Shown in pieces: positions 24,585-32,504 of a stretch of 64,000 bases of DNA. The notes beneath the pieces are model-generated. The model saw only the letters and a program-made list of their open reading frames with translations. It was not told the DNA's origin and did not search any database. Position 1 is the first letter of the stretch, and every line of letters starts with the position of its first letter. This DNA comes from Cohnella thailandensis (GTDB lineage: Bacteria; Bacillota; Bacilli; Paenibacillales; Paenibacillaceae), in contig NZ_JACJVQ010000015.1 in assembly GCF_014212135.1 (NCBI RefSeq), positions 124,001 to 188,000 on the forward strand. The letters run 5' to 3'. The position numbers were made by a program, and so were the translations under genes.

Positions 24585-27254
24585 ATGATGGGAACCGACA
24601 GGCAGAAAGTTCTGCTGATCGATGGGAACAGCATCGTAAACCGGGCTTTTTACGCCCTGCCGCCGCTGACGAATAGCAGCGGGGTGCATACGAACGCCGT
24701 TTTCGGCTTTACGACGATGCTTCTTAAGGTGATAGAGGAAGAGAAACCGACTCATTTTCTGGTCGCCTTCGATGCCGGCAAGGTAACGTTCCGTCACGAA
24801 GGCTACGCGGAATATAAGGGAGGACGCCAGAAGACGCCGCCGGAGCTGTCGGAGCAATTCCCGCTGCTCAAGGAGCTGATCGGCGCGTTCTCGATCCAGC
24901 AATTCGAGCTTCCCGGCTATGAGGCCGACGACATTATAGGCACGCTTGCAAGGATGGCGGAAGAGCAAGGCCAGGAGGCGGTTATCGTCTCCGGGGACAA
25001 GGATATGCTCCAGCTCGCTTCCGACGGCGTGACGGTGCTGCTCACCCGCAAAGGCGTCAGCGAGGTGGAACGCTACACCCCCGAGGAAATCGCCAACCGC
25101 TACGGCCTGACGCCCGCCCAGATCGTCGATCTGAAGGGTCTCATGGGCGATTCTTCCGACAACATTCCGGGAATCCCGGGCGTCGGCGAGAAGACGGCGC
25201 TGAAGCTGCTGGCCGATTACGGCACGGTGGAGAACGTACTCGACCACCAGGGCGAAATCAAAGGCAAGCTGGGCGAGAACGTGAGGAACAACGCGGATTC
25301 CGCCCGGATGAGCAAGAAGCTGGCGACGATATTCCGCGAGGTTCCGATGGACTGGACGTGGGACAAGCTGGCGTGGAGCGGGTATGATCCTTCCCAGCTC
25401 GAAGCCGGGCTTCGCAAGCTGGAGTTCAGGTCGCTGATCGAGCGCTTGGATCTCTATGCCGCGGGAGCGGGCGGCGCGGCGGAAGAAACCGAAGCCGTGG
25501 AATACGTAGCCGTTCTGGAAGATAAGGATTGGGAGGCTCTGAACCGCGACCTGCGGAAGGCCGACCTGTTCATCGTCGAATCGCATGGGGACAACCCCCA
25601 TCAGAGCGAAGGAATCGCCATCGCCGTAGCGACGCCGGAGCAAATCTACCTTCTGACGTATGAGCAGCTTCTGTCCCAAGAGGCCTCGGAACTGAAGGAA
25701 TGGCTGGCGGATGCGTCCAAGGGCAAAACGGGCTACGATCTGCACCGAGCCGAGCTGGTGCTCGCAAGGTCGGGAATCGAGCTGAGAGGGCAGGAGTTCG
25801 ACGTTCAGCTTGCCGCCTACCTTCTCGATCCGACCGAAGCGGATCCTTCCTTGACGGGATTGCTGCAGCGTCATGGACAACGCGCCATTCCTTCCGACGA
25901 AGCGATCTATGGCAAAGGAGTCAAGTTCAAGCTGCCCGCCCGAGACGTTCTGTTCTCCCATCTCGCGGCGAAGGCCGATGCGGTTCGGAGGCTGGCGGGG
26001 CCGCTGGCTAAGGAATTGGACGAGACCGGAATGAAGACGCTCTATTACGAGCTGGAGCAGCCGCTGGCGGGCATTCTCGCCGGCATGGAGAAGCAGGGCA
26101 TCCGGACGAAGGCGGAAGCGCTGGAGGAGCTCGGCAAAGAGTTCCAGACCGGCATCGATCGCATGATGACGAATATCCACCGTCTCGCCGGAATGGAGTT
26201 CAACATCGGCTCCACCAGGCAGCTTGGCGAGGTCCTGTTCGATAAGCTGGGGCTGCCTTCGGGCCGCAAAACGAAGACCGGGTATTCGACGGACGCGGAG
26301 GTGCTCGAGCGTCTGGCGCCGTACCATGAGATCGTTCAGCTAATCCTGAACTACCGGACGCTGACCAAGCTTCAATCGACCTATATCGAAGGCCTGCTGA
26401 AGGAAATCCGTCCGGAGGACGGCAAAATCCACACGTACTTCCGCCAGACGATCGCCGCGACGGGACGCCTGAGCAGCCAGTTCCCGAACCTGCAGAACAT
26501 CCCGATCCGCTTGGAGGAAGGCAGGCAGATTCGCAAGGCGTTCGTTCCTTCGGAGGAAGGCTGGCTGATCCTGGCGGCGGACTACTCCCAGATCGAGCTT
26601 CGCGTGCTGGCCCACATCTCGGGCGACGAAGGGTTGAAGGAAGCGTTCCGCAACGAGATGGACATCCATACGAAGACGGCGATGGACGTGTTCGGGGTAA
26701 CGGCGGAGCAGGTCGATTCCAACATGCGCCGCCAGGCGAAGGCGGTCAACTTCGGCATCGTCTACGGAATCAGCGATTACGGCCTGTCCCAGAACCTGAA
26801 CATTACCCGCAAAGAAGCGGGCGACTTCATCGAGCAGTATCTAAGCGCATTCCCGGGCGTGCGCAAGTACATGGACGACATCAAGGAGCAAGCGAGGATA
26901 GACGGCTACGTCACCACGCTGATCGGAAGACGCCGTTACCTGCCGGACATCAAGGCGTCGAACTTCAATATCCGTTCGTTCGCCGAGCGCACGGCGATGA
27001 ATACTCCGATCCAAGGGACGGCGGCCGATATCATCAAGTTCGCGATGGTTCGGATGGACGAAGCGCTTAAGGCCCGAGGCCTCCGCAGTCGCATGCTGCT
27101 GCAGGTGCATGACGAACTGGTCTTCGAGGTTCCTCCGGATGAGCTGGACACGATGAAGGAGCTGGTTCCCGCCATCATGGCGGAGGCGGTTCCGCTGGAC
27201 GTTCCGCTCAAGGCGGAAGTGAACGTCGGCTTGAATTGGTACGAGGCCAAATAA
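24585..27254 (+). CDS. polA: DNA polymerase I
   Basis: An 889-residue PolA. Residues 1-about 290 are the 5' nuclease (YEADDIIGTLA, DLKGLMGDSSDNIPGIPGVG). Residues about 300-470 correspond to the 3'-5' exonuclease, but the first DxE is missing (LFIVESHGD), as in Bacillus-type enzymes without proofreading. The polymerase domain carries motif A DYSQIELR (about 666), motif B RRQAKAVNFGIVYG and motif C VHDELVFE (about 841). It acts in Okazaki fragment processing and repair. It leads the polA-mutM-ytaF-coaE run. An adjacent ATG at 24588 is an alternative start. Confidence 0.97.
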   Translation: MMGTDRQKVLLIDGNSIVNRAFYALPPLTNSSGVHTNAVFGFTTMLLKVIEEEKPTHFLVAFDAGKVTFRHEGYAEYKGGRQKTPPELSEQFPLLKELIGAFSIQQFELPGYEADDIIGTLARMAEEQGQEAVIVSGDKDMLQLASDGVTVLLTRKGVSEVERYTPEEIANRYGLTPAQIVDLKGLMGDSSDNIPGIPGVGEKTALKLLADYGTVENVLDHQGEIKGKLGENVRNNADSARMSKKLATIFREVPMDWTWDKLAWSGYDPSQLEAGLRKLEFRSLIERLDLYAAGAGGAAEETEAVEYVAVLEDKDWEALNRDLRKADLFIVESHGDNPHQSEGIAIAVATPEQIYLLTYEQLLSQEASELKEWLADASKGKTGYDLHRAELVLARSGIELRGQEFDVQLAAYLLDPTEADPSLTGLLQRHGQRAIPSDEAIYGKGVKFKLPARDVLFSHLAAKADAVRRLAGPLAKELDETGMKTLYYELEQPLAGILAGMEKQGIRTKAEALEELGKEFQTGIDRMMTNIHRLAGMEFNIGSTRQLGEVLFDKLGLPSGRKTKTGYSTDAEVLERLAPYHEIVQLILNYRTLTKLQSTYIEGLLKEIRPEDGKIHTYFRQTIAATGRLSSQFPNLQNIPIRLEEGRQIRKAFVPSEEGWLILAADYSQIELRVLAHISGDEGLKEAFRNEMDIHTKTAMDVFGVTAEQVDSNMRRQAKAVNFGIVYGISDYGLSQNLNITRKEAGDFIEQYLSAFPGVRKYMDDIKEQARIDGYVTTLIGRRRYLPDIKASNFNIRSFAERTAMNTPIQGTAADIIKFAMVRMDEALKARGLRSRMLLQVHDELVFEVPPDELDTMKELVPAIMAEAVPLDVPLKAEVNVGLNWYEAK

Positions 27255-27266
27255 AACCATTAGAGG

Positions 27267-27304
27267 ACAAGCGGTTTGAACCGGGTGGTTCAGGCCGCTT
27301 GTTT
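27267..27304 (+). terminator. Terminator-like hairpin after polA
   Basis: ACAAGCGG plus TGAACC pair with GGTTCA plus CCGCTTGT around a small internal loop, followed by TTGCG. The T-run is short, so read-through into mutM is likely. A TATAAT at 27309-27314 just after it may be a mutM -10. Confidence 0.6.
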
Positions 27305-27351
27305 GCGCTATAATTGATAAGATATAAAAAGTCAAGAGAGGGGGAGCTATT

Positions 27352-28308
27352 ATGCCGGAGCTGCCGGAGGTCGAGACGGTATGCCGCACCTTGAACAGCC
27401 TAATCGCCGGGAAAACGATCAAGCAAGTGACGGTAAGCTTGCCCCGAATCATTCAGAAGCCCGACGATCCGCAGCTGTTCGCAGCCTTGTTGGAAGGAAG
27501 GACCTTCCAAAGCGTCGAGAGGAGAGGCAAGTTCATTCGTTTGCTCCTGGACGGAATCGTGCTGGTGTCTCATCTGCGAATGGAAGGCCGCTATGGATTA
27601 TACCGGGAGGAAGATCCGGTCGAGAATCATACCCACGTCATTTTCCACTTTACGGACGGTACGGCATTGCGATATAAGGACGTTCGCCAATTCGGCACCA
27701 TGCACTTATTCGAGCCGGGCATGGAATTTCAATCGGCTCCGTTGAAGAAGCTGGGGCTCGAACCTCTTAGCGATACGTTCACGTTCGCCGCCTTCGACGA
27801 AGCCATCGGACGAAGGTCGACGAAGATTAAGCCGCTCTTGCTAAACCAGGAAGTTATCGTAGGGCTCGGCAATATCTATGTGGACGAAGCTTTGCACGAA
27901 GCGGGAATCCATCCGGAGAGAACGGCGGACAGCTTAAGCCGCTCCGAGAAGAAGCGTTTGCACGAGTCGATCGTCTCGACGCTCGGCTCGGCGGTGGAAG
28001 CCGGCGGCTCTTCGATCAAGTCCTACGTCAACGGACAGGGCGAAATGGGAATGTTCCAGCATAAGCTAAGAGCATACGGACGAACGGGGGAAGCCTGCCG
28101 CGAGTGCGGAAACGAGATCGTGAAGTTCGTTCTCGGCGGACGTGGCACCCATGTGTGCCTCCGCTGCCAGAAGCCGCCGAAGGGAAGTTCGGTCGCTCCG
28201 GCCATGAAGCGCCATTCGGCAGGCAAATCGGAGAGCAACGCGGTCAAGCGCAGACTGGACGGCGCGGTCTCGAGAGGAAGCAAGCCGAAGGAAGGCAAAG
28301 CGGAATAA
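27352..28308 (+). CDS. mutM: Formamidopyrimidine-DNA glycosylase
   Basis: Fpg/MutM removes 8-oxoguanine from DNA using the N-terminal proline (MPELPEVETV). The H2TH region (GLGNIYVDEALHEAGIHP) and the C-terminal zinc finger CRECGNEIVKF...HVCLRCQK are present. The protein is 318 residues versus about 275 for the family. About 43 extra residues after the zinc finger are Lys/Arg/Ser-rich and low in complexity, perhaps an added DNA-contacting tail. Synteny with polA and coaE is the Bacilli arrangement. Confidence 0.95.
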   Translation: MPELPEVETVCRTLNSLIAGKTIKQVTVSLPRIIQKPDDPQLFAALLEGRTFQSVERRGKFIRLLLDGIVLVSHLRMEGRYGLYREEDPVENHTHVIFHFTDGTALRYKDVRQFGTMHLFEPGMEFQSAPLKKLGLEPLSDTFTFAAFDEAIGRRSTKIKPLLLNQEVIVGLGNIYVDEALHEAGIHPERTADSLSRSEKKRLHESIVSTLGSAVEAGGSSIKSYVNGQGEMGMFQHKLRAYGRTGEACRECGNEIVKFVLGGRGTHVCLRCQKPPKGSSVAPAMKRHSAGKSESNAVKRRLDGAVSRGSKPKEGKAE

Positions 28309-28411
28309 CGCCGCGGGGGCATTCCCGCCCGTAGCTGCATAGGATGGAATGAAGTCGATACGGCATGCGTCCGCAATCGATCAGGTTTCGCTTATGCAGG
28401 AGGAACGGCGA

Positions 28412-29101
28412 ATGCACCCTTACGGCTTGCTATCACTCTTATTGCTATCCATGGCGGTCAGCTTGGATGGCTTCGGAGTCGGGATTACGTACGGTTTGCG
28501 CAAAATTCGGATTCCCGTCGTCTCGGTTCTAATTATCTCGGTTTGTTCGGGACTGATTATTCTTCTGTCGATGATGGTCGGCGTCGCGCTGTCTTCTTGG
28601 CTGTCGCCGCGGGGGGCTTCCGCTCTGGGAGCGGTCATCCTCATCGGAATCGGGGGTTGGGCGCTTATCCGGTTCCTGCAGAACCGGCAGAAGGACAACG
28701 AGGAGCCATCGGCAGGGGCGCCGGAGGCGGAAGCTCAACCTTCTCCTCCGATTCAGAAGCGCGCTTTGATCACGCTGGAGCTCCGAAGGATGGGCATTAT
28801 CATTCAAATTCTCCGCACCCCTTCCGCCGCCGATATGGACCGCTCGGGCATCATTACGACGGGGGAAGCTTTCCTGCTCGGGATCGCCCTGTCCCTGGAC
28901 GCGTTCGGAGCCGGGATCGGGGCCGCGCTTGTCGGCTACTCGCCGGTAATCACGGCGGTGCTGATCGCAACGACGAGCGGAATCTTTCTTTGGCTTGGAA
29001 TGAGGGTCGGTTTTCTGGTCGCGGGGATGCAGTGGGTACGGCGGTTAAGCATACTTCCAGGCATTATCCTCATTATTATGGGAATCATGAAGCTGTTATA
29101 G
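28412..29101 (+). CDS. ytaF: Sporulation membrane protein YtaF
   Basis: A 229-residue MntP-like membrane protein built of two three-helix repeats (LLLLSMAVSLDGFGVGITYG and FLLGIALSLDAFGAGIGAAL), each with the conserved Asp in a helix. A charged linker of about 60 residues separates them. ATG 28412 follows GGAGGA; an upstream ATG at 28349 has no ribosome site. In Bacillus ytaF sits in the same polA-mutM-ytaF-coaE order and belongs to the mother-cell sporulation genes. Its transported ion is unknown. Confidence 0.9.
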   Translation: MHPYGLLSLLLLSMAVSLDGFGVGITYGLRKIRIPVVSVLIISVCSGLIILLSMMVGVALSSWLSPRGASALGAVILIGIGGWALIRFLQNRQKDNEEPSAGAPEAEAQPSPPIQKRALITLELRRMGIIIQILRTPSAADMDRSGIITTGEAFLLGIALSLDAFGAGIGAALVGYSPVITAVLIATTSGIFLWLGMRVGFLVAGMQWVRRLSILPGIILIIMGIMKLL

Positions 29102-29121
29102 ACAAAGTCGAGGTGCCTAGA

Positions 29122-29718
29122 ATGAATATGGGTTTAACGGGAGGGATCGCCAGCGGCAAAAGCACGGTCAGCCGGCTGCTTGTCCAGCGCGGTGCCGCTC
29201 TCGTGGATGCGGATAAGATTGCCCGGGAGGTCGTGGAGCCCGGGCAGCCTTCTCTCCGGCTTATCGCCGAGAGGTTCGGACAAGCCGTCCTTCTGGAGGA
29301 CGGTTCCCTCAATCGCAAGAAACTCGGCGAGATCGTGTTCTCGGATCCTTCCGAACGCGAGGCTTTGGAGCAAATTACGCATCCGGCGATCCGCGGGATC
29401 ATGAAAGACAGGATGGCCGACTTCGGGCGGGAGAACCCGAAGCGGCTCGTCGTGGTGGATGTCCCTCTTCTGTACGAATCGGAGCTCGGCTCTCTTTTCC
29501 ACAAAGTCATGGTCGTTTATGTTCCCCGAGAGGTTCAGCTGGCCCGATTGATGGAGAGAGACCGGCTCGGCCTGGAAGCGGCGCGACGCCGATTGGATGC
29601 TCAGATGGATATCGAGGAGAAGCGTAAACGGGCGGATTACGTCATCGATAACAGCGGGAGCTTGGAAGACACGATCCGGCAAATCGACGATTTCTGGCGG
29701 GAGCACGGACAGCTATGA
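29122..29718 (+). CDS. coaE: Dephospho-CoA kinase
   Basis: A 198-residue kinase for the last step of coenzyme A synthesis. The P-loop GGIASGKST is at the N-terminus, followed by LVDADKIAREVV and the DVPLLYESEL segment typical of CoaE. ATG 29122 follows GAGGTG; the open frame continues far upstream without protein-like sequence. The stop overlaps the next ATG (ATGA), so it is coupled to the transglycosylase gene. Confidence 0.95.
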   Translation: MNMGLTGGIASGKSTVSRLLVQRGAALVDADKIAREVVEPGQPSLRLIAERFGQAVLLEDGSLNRKKLGEIVFSDPSEREALEQITHPAIRGIMKDRMADFGRENPKRLVVVDVPLLYESELGSLFHKVMVVYVPREVQLARLMERDRLGLEAARRRLDAQMDIEEKRKRADYVIDNSGSLEDTIRQIDDFWREHGQL

Positions 29719-30293
29719 AGAAGGGCAGAGCCAAACGCAGAAGAGGGCTGGTCCTGCTGCTATTCCTTGTCGTGGTCGGCCTCCTGTTCTTCCAGTCGGA
29801 ATGGCTTGGCAGAACGATTTATCCGATATACTATAAAGATGAAATCCAGCGCAGCGCGCAAAGGTACCAGATCGATCCTCATCTGATCGCCGCCGTTATT
29901 CGGGTAGAATCGAACTATAAAGCGGAAGCTGTATCCGCCAAGGGCGCTCTCGGAATCATGCAGGTCATGCCGGATACGGCCCAGTGGATTCTCAAGAAGG
30001 AGGATTTCGGAGCGATCACCGTGGAGGATATCGGCCGGAATCCGGAAGCCGGCATTCGTATCGGAACCTGGTACATACAAGAGCTGCTAAGGCAGTTCGA
30101 CGGCAATTTGAACCTGTCGCTCGCCGCCTATAACGCGGGACCGGGCAAGGTGAAGCAGTGGGTGGACGACAACGTTTGGGACGGCACCGAGAAGAGGCTT
30201 GGCGATATTCCTTACGGCGAGACCAGGCATTACGTTAAGAAAGTGTTGTATTATTATAATAAGTATCAAGAAGTGCATAAGGACTTATTCTAA
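29715..30293 (+). CDS. Membrane-anchored lytic transglycosylase (SLT domain)
   Basis: A 192-residue protein with a basic N-terminus and one membrane anchor (about 11-27), then an SLT/GEWL domain. Catalytic E65 lies in VIRVESNYKAEAVS, followed by GALGIMQVMPDTA, ISLAAYNAGPG-like LSLAAYNAGPGKVKQW and GETRHYVKKVLYYY. It cleaves peptidoglycan glycan strands at the outer membrane face. Coupling to coaE is conserved in Bacilli genomes, where the homologue is YtcG-neighbourhood sporulation-associated; that last point is from memory and uncertain. Confidence 0.93.
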   Translation: MKKGRAKRRRGLVLLLFLVVVGLLFFQSEWLGRTIYPIYYKDEIQRSAQRYQIDPHLIAAVIRVESNYKAEAVSAKGALGIMQVMPDTAQWILKKEDFGAITVEDIGRNPEAGIRIGTWYIQELLRQFDGNLNLSLAAYNAGPGKVKQWVDDNVWDGTEKRLGDIPYGETRHYVKKVLYYYNKYQEVHKDLF

Positions 30294-30370
30294 CAAGCCA
30301 AAACGCATCGGCGTCCTTGGGCGCCTAAGAAGCTATGCGAAGACGTTAATCCCGGCTGAAACGTGCATGA

Positions 30371-30400
30371 AGAAAGCCTTGAAGCCGGGTTGGCTTCAAG
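30371..30400 (-). terminator. Terminator of the SASP gene
   Basis: CTTGAAGCC-GGGTT-GGCTTCAAG forms a perfect 9-bp stem; on the minus strand it runs into GCTTTCTT. It lies between convergent genes and may serve both. Confidence 0.7.
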
Positions 30401-30428
30401 ACTTTCCGATGAAGATTGCTTCTAGGCC

Positions 30429-30650
30429 TTACTTGAATTGACCGGCAAGTTGCTGCTCGGCGATCTGAACCAGACGTTTGGTGATGTTACCACCGATAGC
30501 ACCGGTGTCGCGAGTTACCATGTTGCCGTAGTAACCGTCTTGAGGGATAGCGATACCGAGTTCTTGAGCCACTTCATACTTCAGCTGGTCCAGCGCGCCG
30601 AACGCTTGAGGAACGACCAGCTCGTTGCTGCTGCGGGATCCTTGACCCAT
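30429..30650 (-). CDS. Alpha/beta-type small acid-soluble spore protein
   Basis: A 73-residue SASP that coats and protects spore DNA. The germination protease site is recognisable in YEVAQELGIAI, and the second conserved block is GNMVTRDTGAIGGNITKRLV. ATG follows AAGGAGGTGAACAACA, a very strong ribosome site as expected for an abundant protein. It lies opposite to its neighbours as its own transcription unit. It is direct evidence that the organism makes endospores. Confidence 0.96.
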   Translation of the reverse strand: MGQGSRSSNELVVPQAFGALDQLKYEVAQELGIAIPQDGYYGNMVTRDTGAIGGNITKRLVQIAEQQLAGQFK

Positions 30651-30782
30651 TGTTGTTCACCTCCTTGCGGTTGGTACAAGTATTATGTGCAGGAACGATC
30701 GCATCATGTAGAATTATCGTTGGGAATTATCGGATAAGGTCGAAAGATCGGACGTAAAAACGAATTTATAGTTGGAGAGGAG

Positions 30783-31256
30783 ATGAAGCGACAAGTGAAA
30801 TGCCCATTCTGCGATTACAATGGAACGAAGGTATTGGACTCTCGTCCCGCTAACGACAACAAGTCCATCCGCCGGCGGAGAGAGTGCGAGTCGTGCAGCA
30901 GACGATTCACCACCTTCGAGATGGTCGAAGAGACCCCTCTGATCGTCATTAAGAAGGACGGGGGGCGCGAGGAGTTCAGCCGGGACAAGGTGCTCAGAGG
31001 GCTGCTGCGTTCCTGCGAGAAGCGTCCGGTATCGATCGAACAGCTCGAGGTCATCGTCTCGAACGTGGAGCGGGAGCTGCGCAATACCGCGAATCCGGAG
31101 ATCGAGAGCCGTATCATCGGCGAGCTGCTGATGGAACAGCTGTACAACGTGGACGAAGTCGCCTATGTTCGCTTCGCTTCGGTTTATCGACAATTCAAAG
31201 ATATCAATATGTTTCTCAAGGAATTGAACGTATTGATCAACAAGCACGGCATTTAA
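30783..31256 (+). CDS. nrdR: Transcriptional repressor NrdR
   Basis: A 157-residue repressor of ribonucleotide reductase genes. The zinc ribbon has C7-x2-C10 and C35-x2-C38 (CPFC, CESC). It is followed by an ATP-cone domain starting at [20 protein letters not shown] that senses ATP/dATP. ATG follows GGAGAGGAG. Its position downstream of polA-coaE matches other Bacilli. Confidence 0.97.
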   Translation: MKRQVKCPFCDYNGTKVLDSRPANDNKSIRRRRECESCSRRFTTFEMVEETPLIVIKKDGGREEFSRDKVLRGLLRSCEKRPVSIEQLEVIVSNVERELRNTANPEIESRIIGELLMEQLYNVDEVAYVRFASVYRQFKDINMFLKELNVLINKHGI

Positions 31257-31318
31257 GCTCGGGCAAGAGGAAAATCGGACAAGCTAATTCGATTGACATC
31301 ATATACCCGATCGGGCAG

Positions 31319-31357
31319 AACGCCTTCGGCGTCCCTAGTGACTTCGGAGGCGTTTTT
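31319..31357 (+). terminator. Terminator after nrdR
   Basis: AACGCCT...AGGCGTT stem enclosing a further GC-rich arm, followed by five T. Confidence 0.75.
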
Positions 31358-31419
31358 GCACGATAGTAGCTAAAGTGCGGGATTCCAGAAAAAAGTTCGT
31401 TTGACCGCGTCAAAAGCCG

Positions 31420-31449
31420 TTGACACCTCCTGTTTGCTTGTGTTACACT
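31420..31449 (+). promoter_or_regulatory. tRNA operon promoter
   Basis: TTGACA (31420-31425), 18 bp spacer, TACACT (31444-31449); tRNA-Ala begins 32 bp downstream. Confidence 0.75.
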
Positions 31450-31481
31450 CATTCTTGTCGCCAAGAGAGACAAGACGTTCC

Positions 31482-31557
31482 GGGCCCATAGCTCAGCTGG
31501 GAGAGCGCATCGCTGGCAGCGATGAGGTCAGGGGTTCGATCCCCCTTGGGTCCACCA
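31482..31557 (+). tRNA. tRNA-Ala (GGC)
   Basis: A 76-base cloverleaf. Anticodon stem CATCG/CGATG closes loop CTGGCAG with anticodon GGC; the T arm contains GGTTCGATCC. The CCA end is encoded. Confidence 0.93.
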
Positions 31558-31563
31558 TAATAT

Positions 31564-31639
<76 letters not shown>

Positions 31640-31696
31640 GTCTTCTCTTACGGCGATACTTGCAGGCATAATGTGGAACGACACGTTATCCAATAT

Positions 31697-31772
<76 letters not shown>

Positions 31773-31806
31773 TTCTTCTCTTGACCGAAGAACAACTTCA
31801 TAATAT

Positions 31807-31882
<76 letters not shown>

Positions 31883-31897
31883 ACTTATGAAACGGAA

Positions 31898-31919
31898 ACG
31901 GCAGCGATGCCGTTTTTTT
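31898..31919 (+). terminator. Terminator of the tRNA operon
   Basis: ACGGCA-GCGA-TGCCGT followed by seven T. Confidence 0.9.
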
Positions 31920-32041
31920 GTTGTTTGTAGGCTTAAGCCTGTTGAGAGCGTGAAACGCGCGAAACATAAAGCTACCCGCTATGCGGGTGGAGGGATCGGG
32001 GGTTTGACCGCCAAGACCATTCCAATTTCGCGTGACAAAAG

Positions 32042-32079
32042 AACGCTCCGTCCGACGGGAAGCCCGAAGACGGAGCGTT
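32042..32079 (-). terminator. Perfect 11-bp hairpin, terminator-like on minus strand
   Basis: AACGCTCCGTC pairs with GACGGAGCGTT; on the minus strand it is followed by CTTTTGTC. It lies between the tRNA genes and the repeat block with no gene beside it. Confidence 0.55.
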
Positions 32080-32224
32080 AACAGGCGCGTTTCCTATATG
32101 ATGTTGGGTTAACTTGCAGCCGAGTCAGGGGAGCTGCCGCACTCTCCGGAAATGCCAAACGAATTATGCGCGCTTGATGAGCCAACGGTTGAGGCGGCGG
32201 GCTGCGGATCTGCCCTTTGAGTTC

Positions 32225-32409
32225 TAACGGACACCAGAGACCCTTAAACGGCCGCAAACGCCATTTCTGAATTGTAACGGACATTAGAGCTTCTTAAACG
32301 TTGGGAAACGCCTAATCAACCGAGAAAAGAGAAGGTAAGCGTATCGTGTGTCCGTTAGAATTCGAAAAGCTTCTTTTTACTCTTCTAAGTGCTTCAGATG
32401 TCCGTTAGA
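32225..32409. repeat. TAACGGAC repeat block A, 50-bp spacing
   Basis: TAACGGACA units begin at 32225 and 32275, each followed by AGAG and then CTTAAACG. Inverted units TGTCCGTTAGA begin at 32349 and 32399. Both pairs are exactly 50 bp apart. No ORF of substance is present in the surrounding 31920-32500, so the stretch is repeats plus terminators. Confidence 0.85.
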
Positions 32410-32446
32410 CGGCGAAACGAGTACGCTTGAGTGATCGCATACAAAG

Positions 32447-32491
32447 AAAAGGCACTCTCGCCGACCGGATAGTCGGAGGAGAGTGCCTTTT
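32447..32491. terminator. Bidirectional terminator
   Basis: AAAAGGCACTCTC pairs with GAGAGTGCCTTTT, with an inner CCGAC/GTCGG arm. It terminates the minus-strand glycosidase-like gene. Confidence 0.9.
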
Positions 32492-32504
32492 GCATTTGCT
32501 GTGC

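Noticed and set aside
23565-26327. 920-residue minus-strand ORF across terC/polA
   Set aside because: It is antisense to conserved genes, with Arg/Leu/Gln-rich non-protein composition; a by-product of GC-rich codon use. The same holds for long ORFs opposite the dehydratase (51126-53486), the PQQ gene (13401-15362) and the SLH gene (58000-61650).
24585-27254. Loss of the 3'-5' exonuclease residues in PolA as novel
   Set aside because: It is the usual state in Bacillus-type DNA polymerase I.
31887-32500. Small ORFs downstream of the tRNA genes
   Set aside because: No ribosome sites or recognisable sequence; they overlap repeats and terminators.
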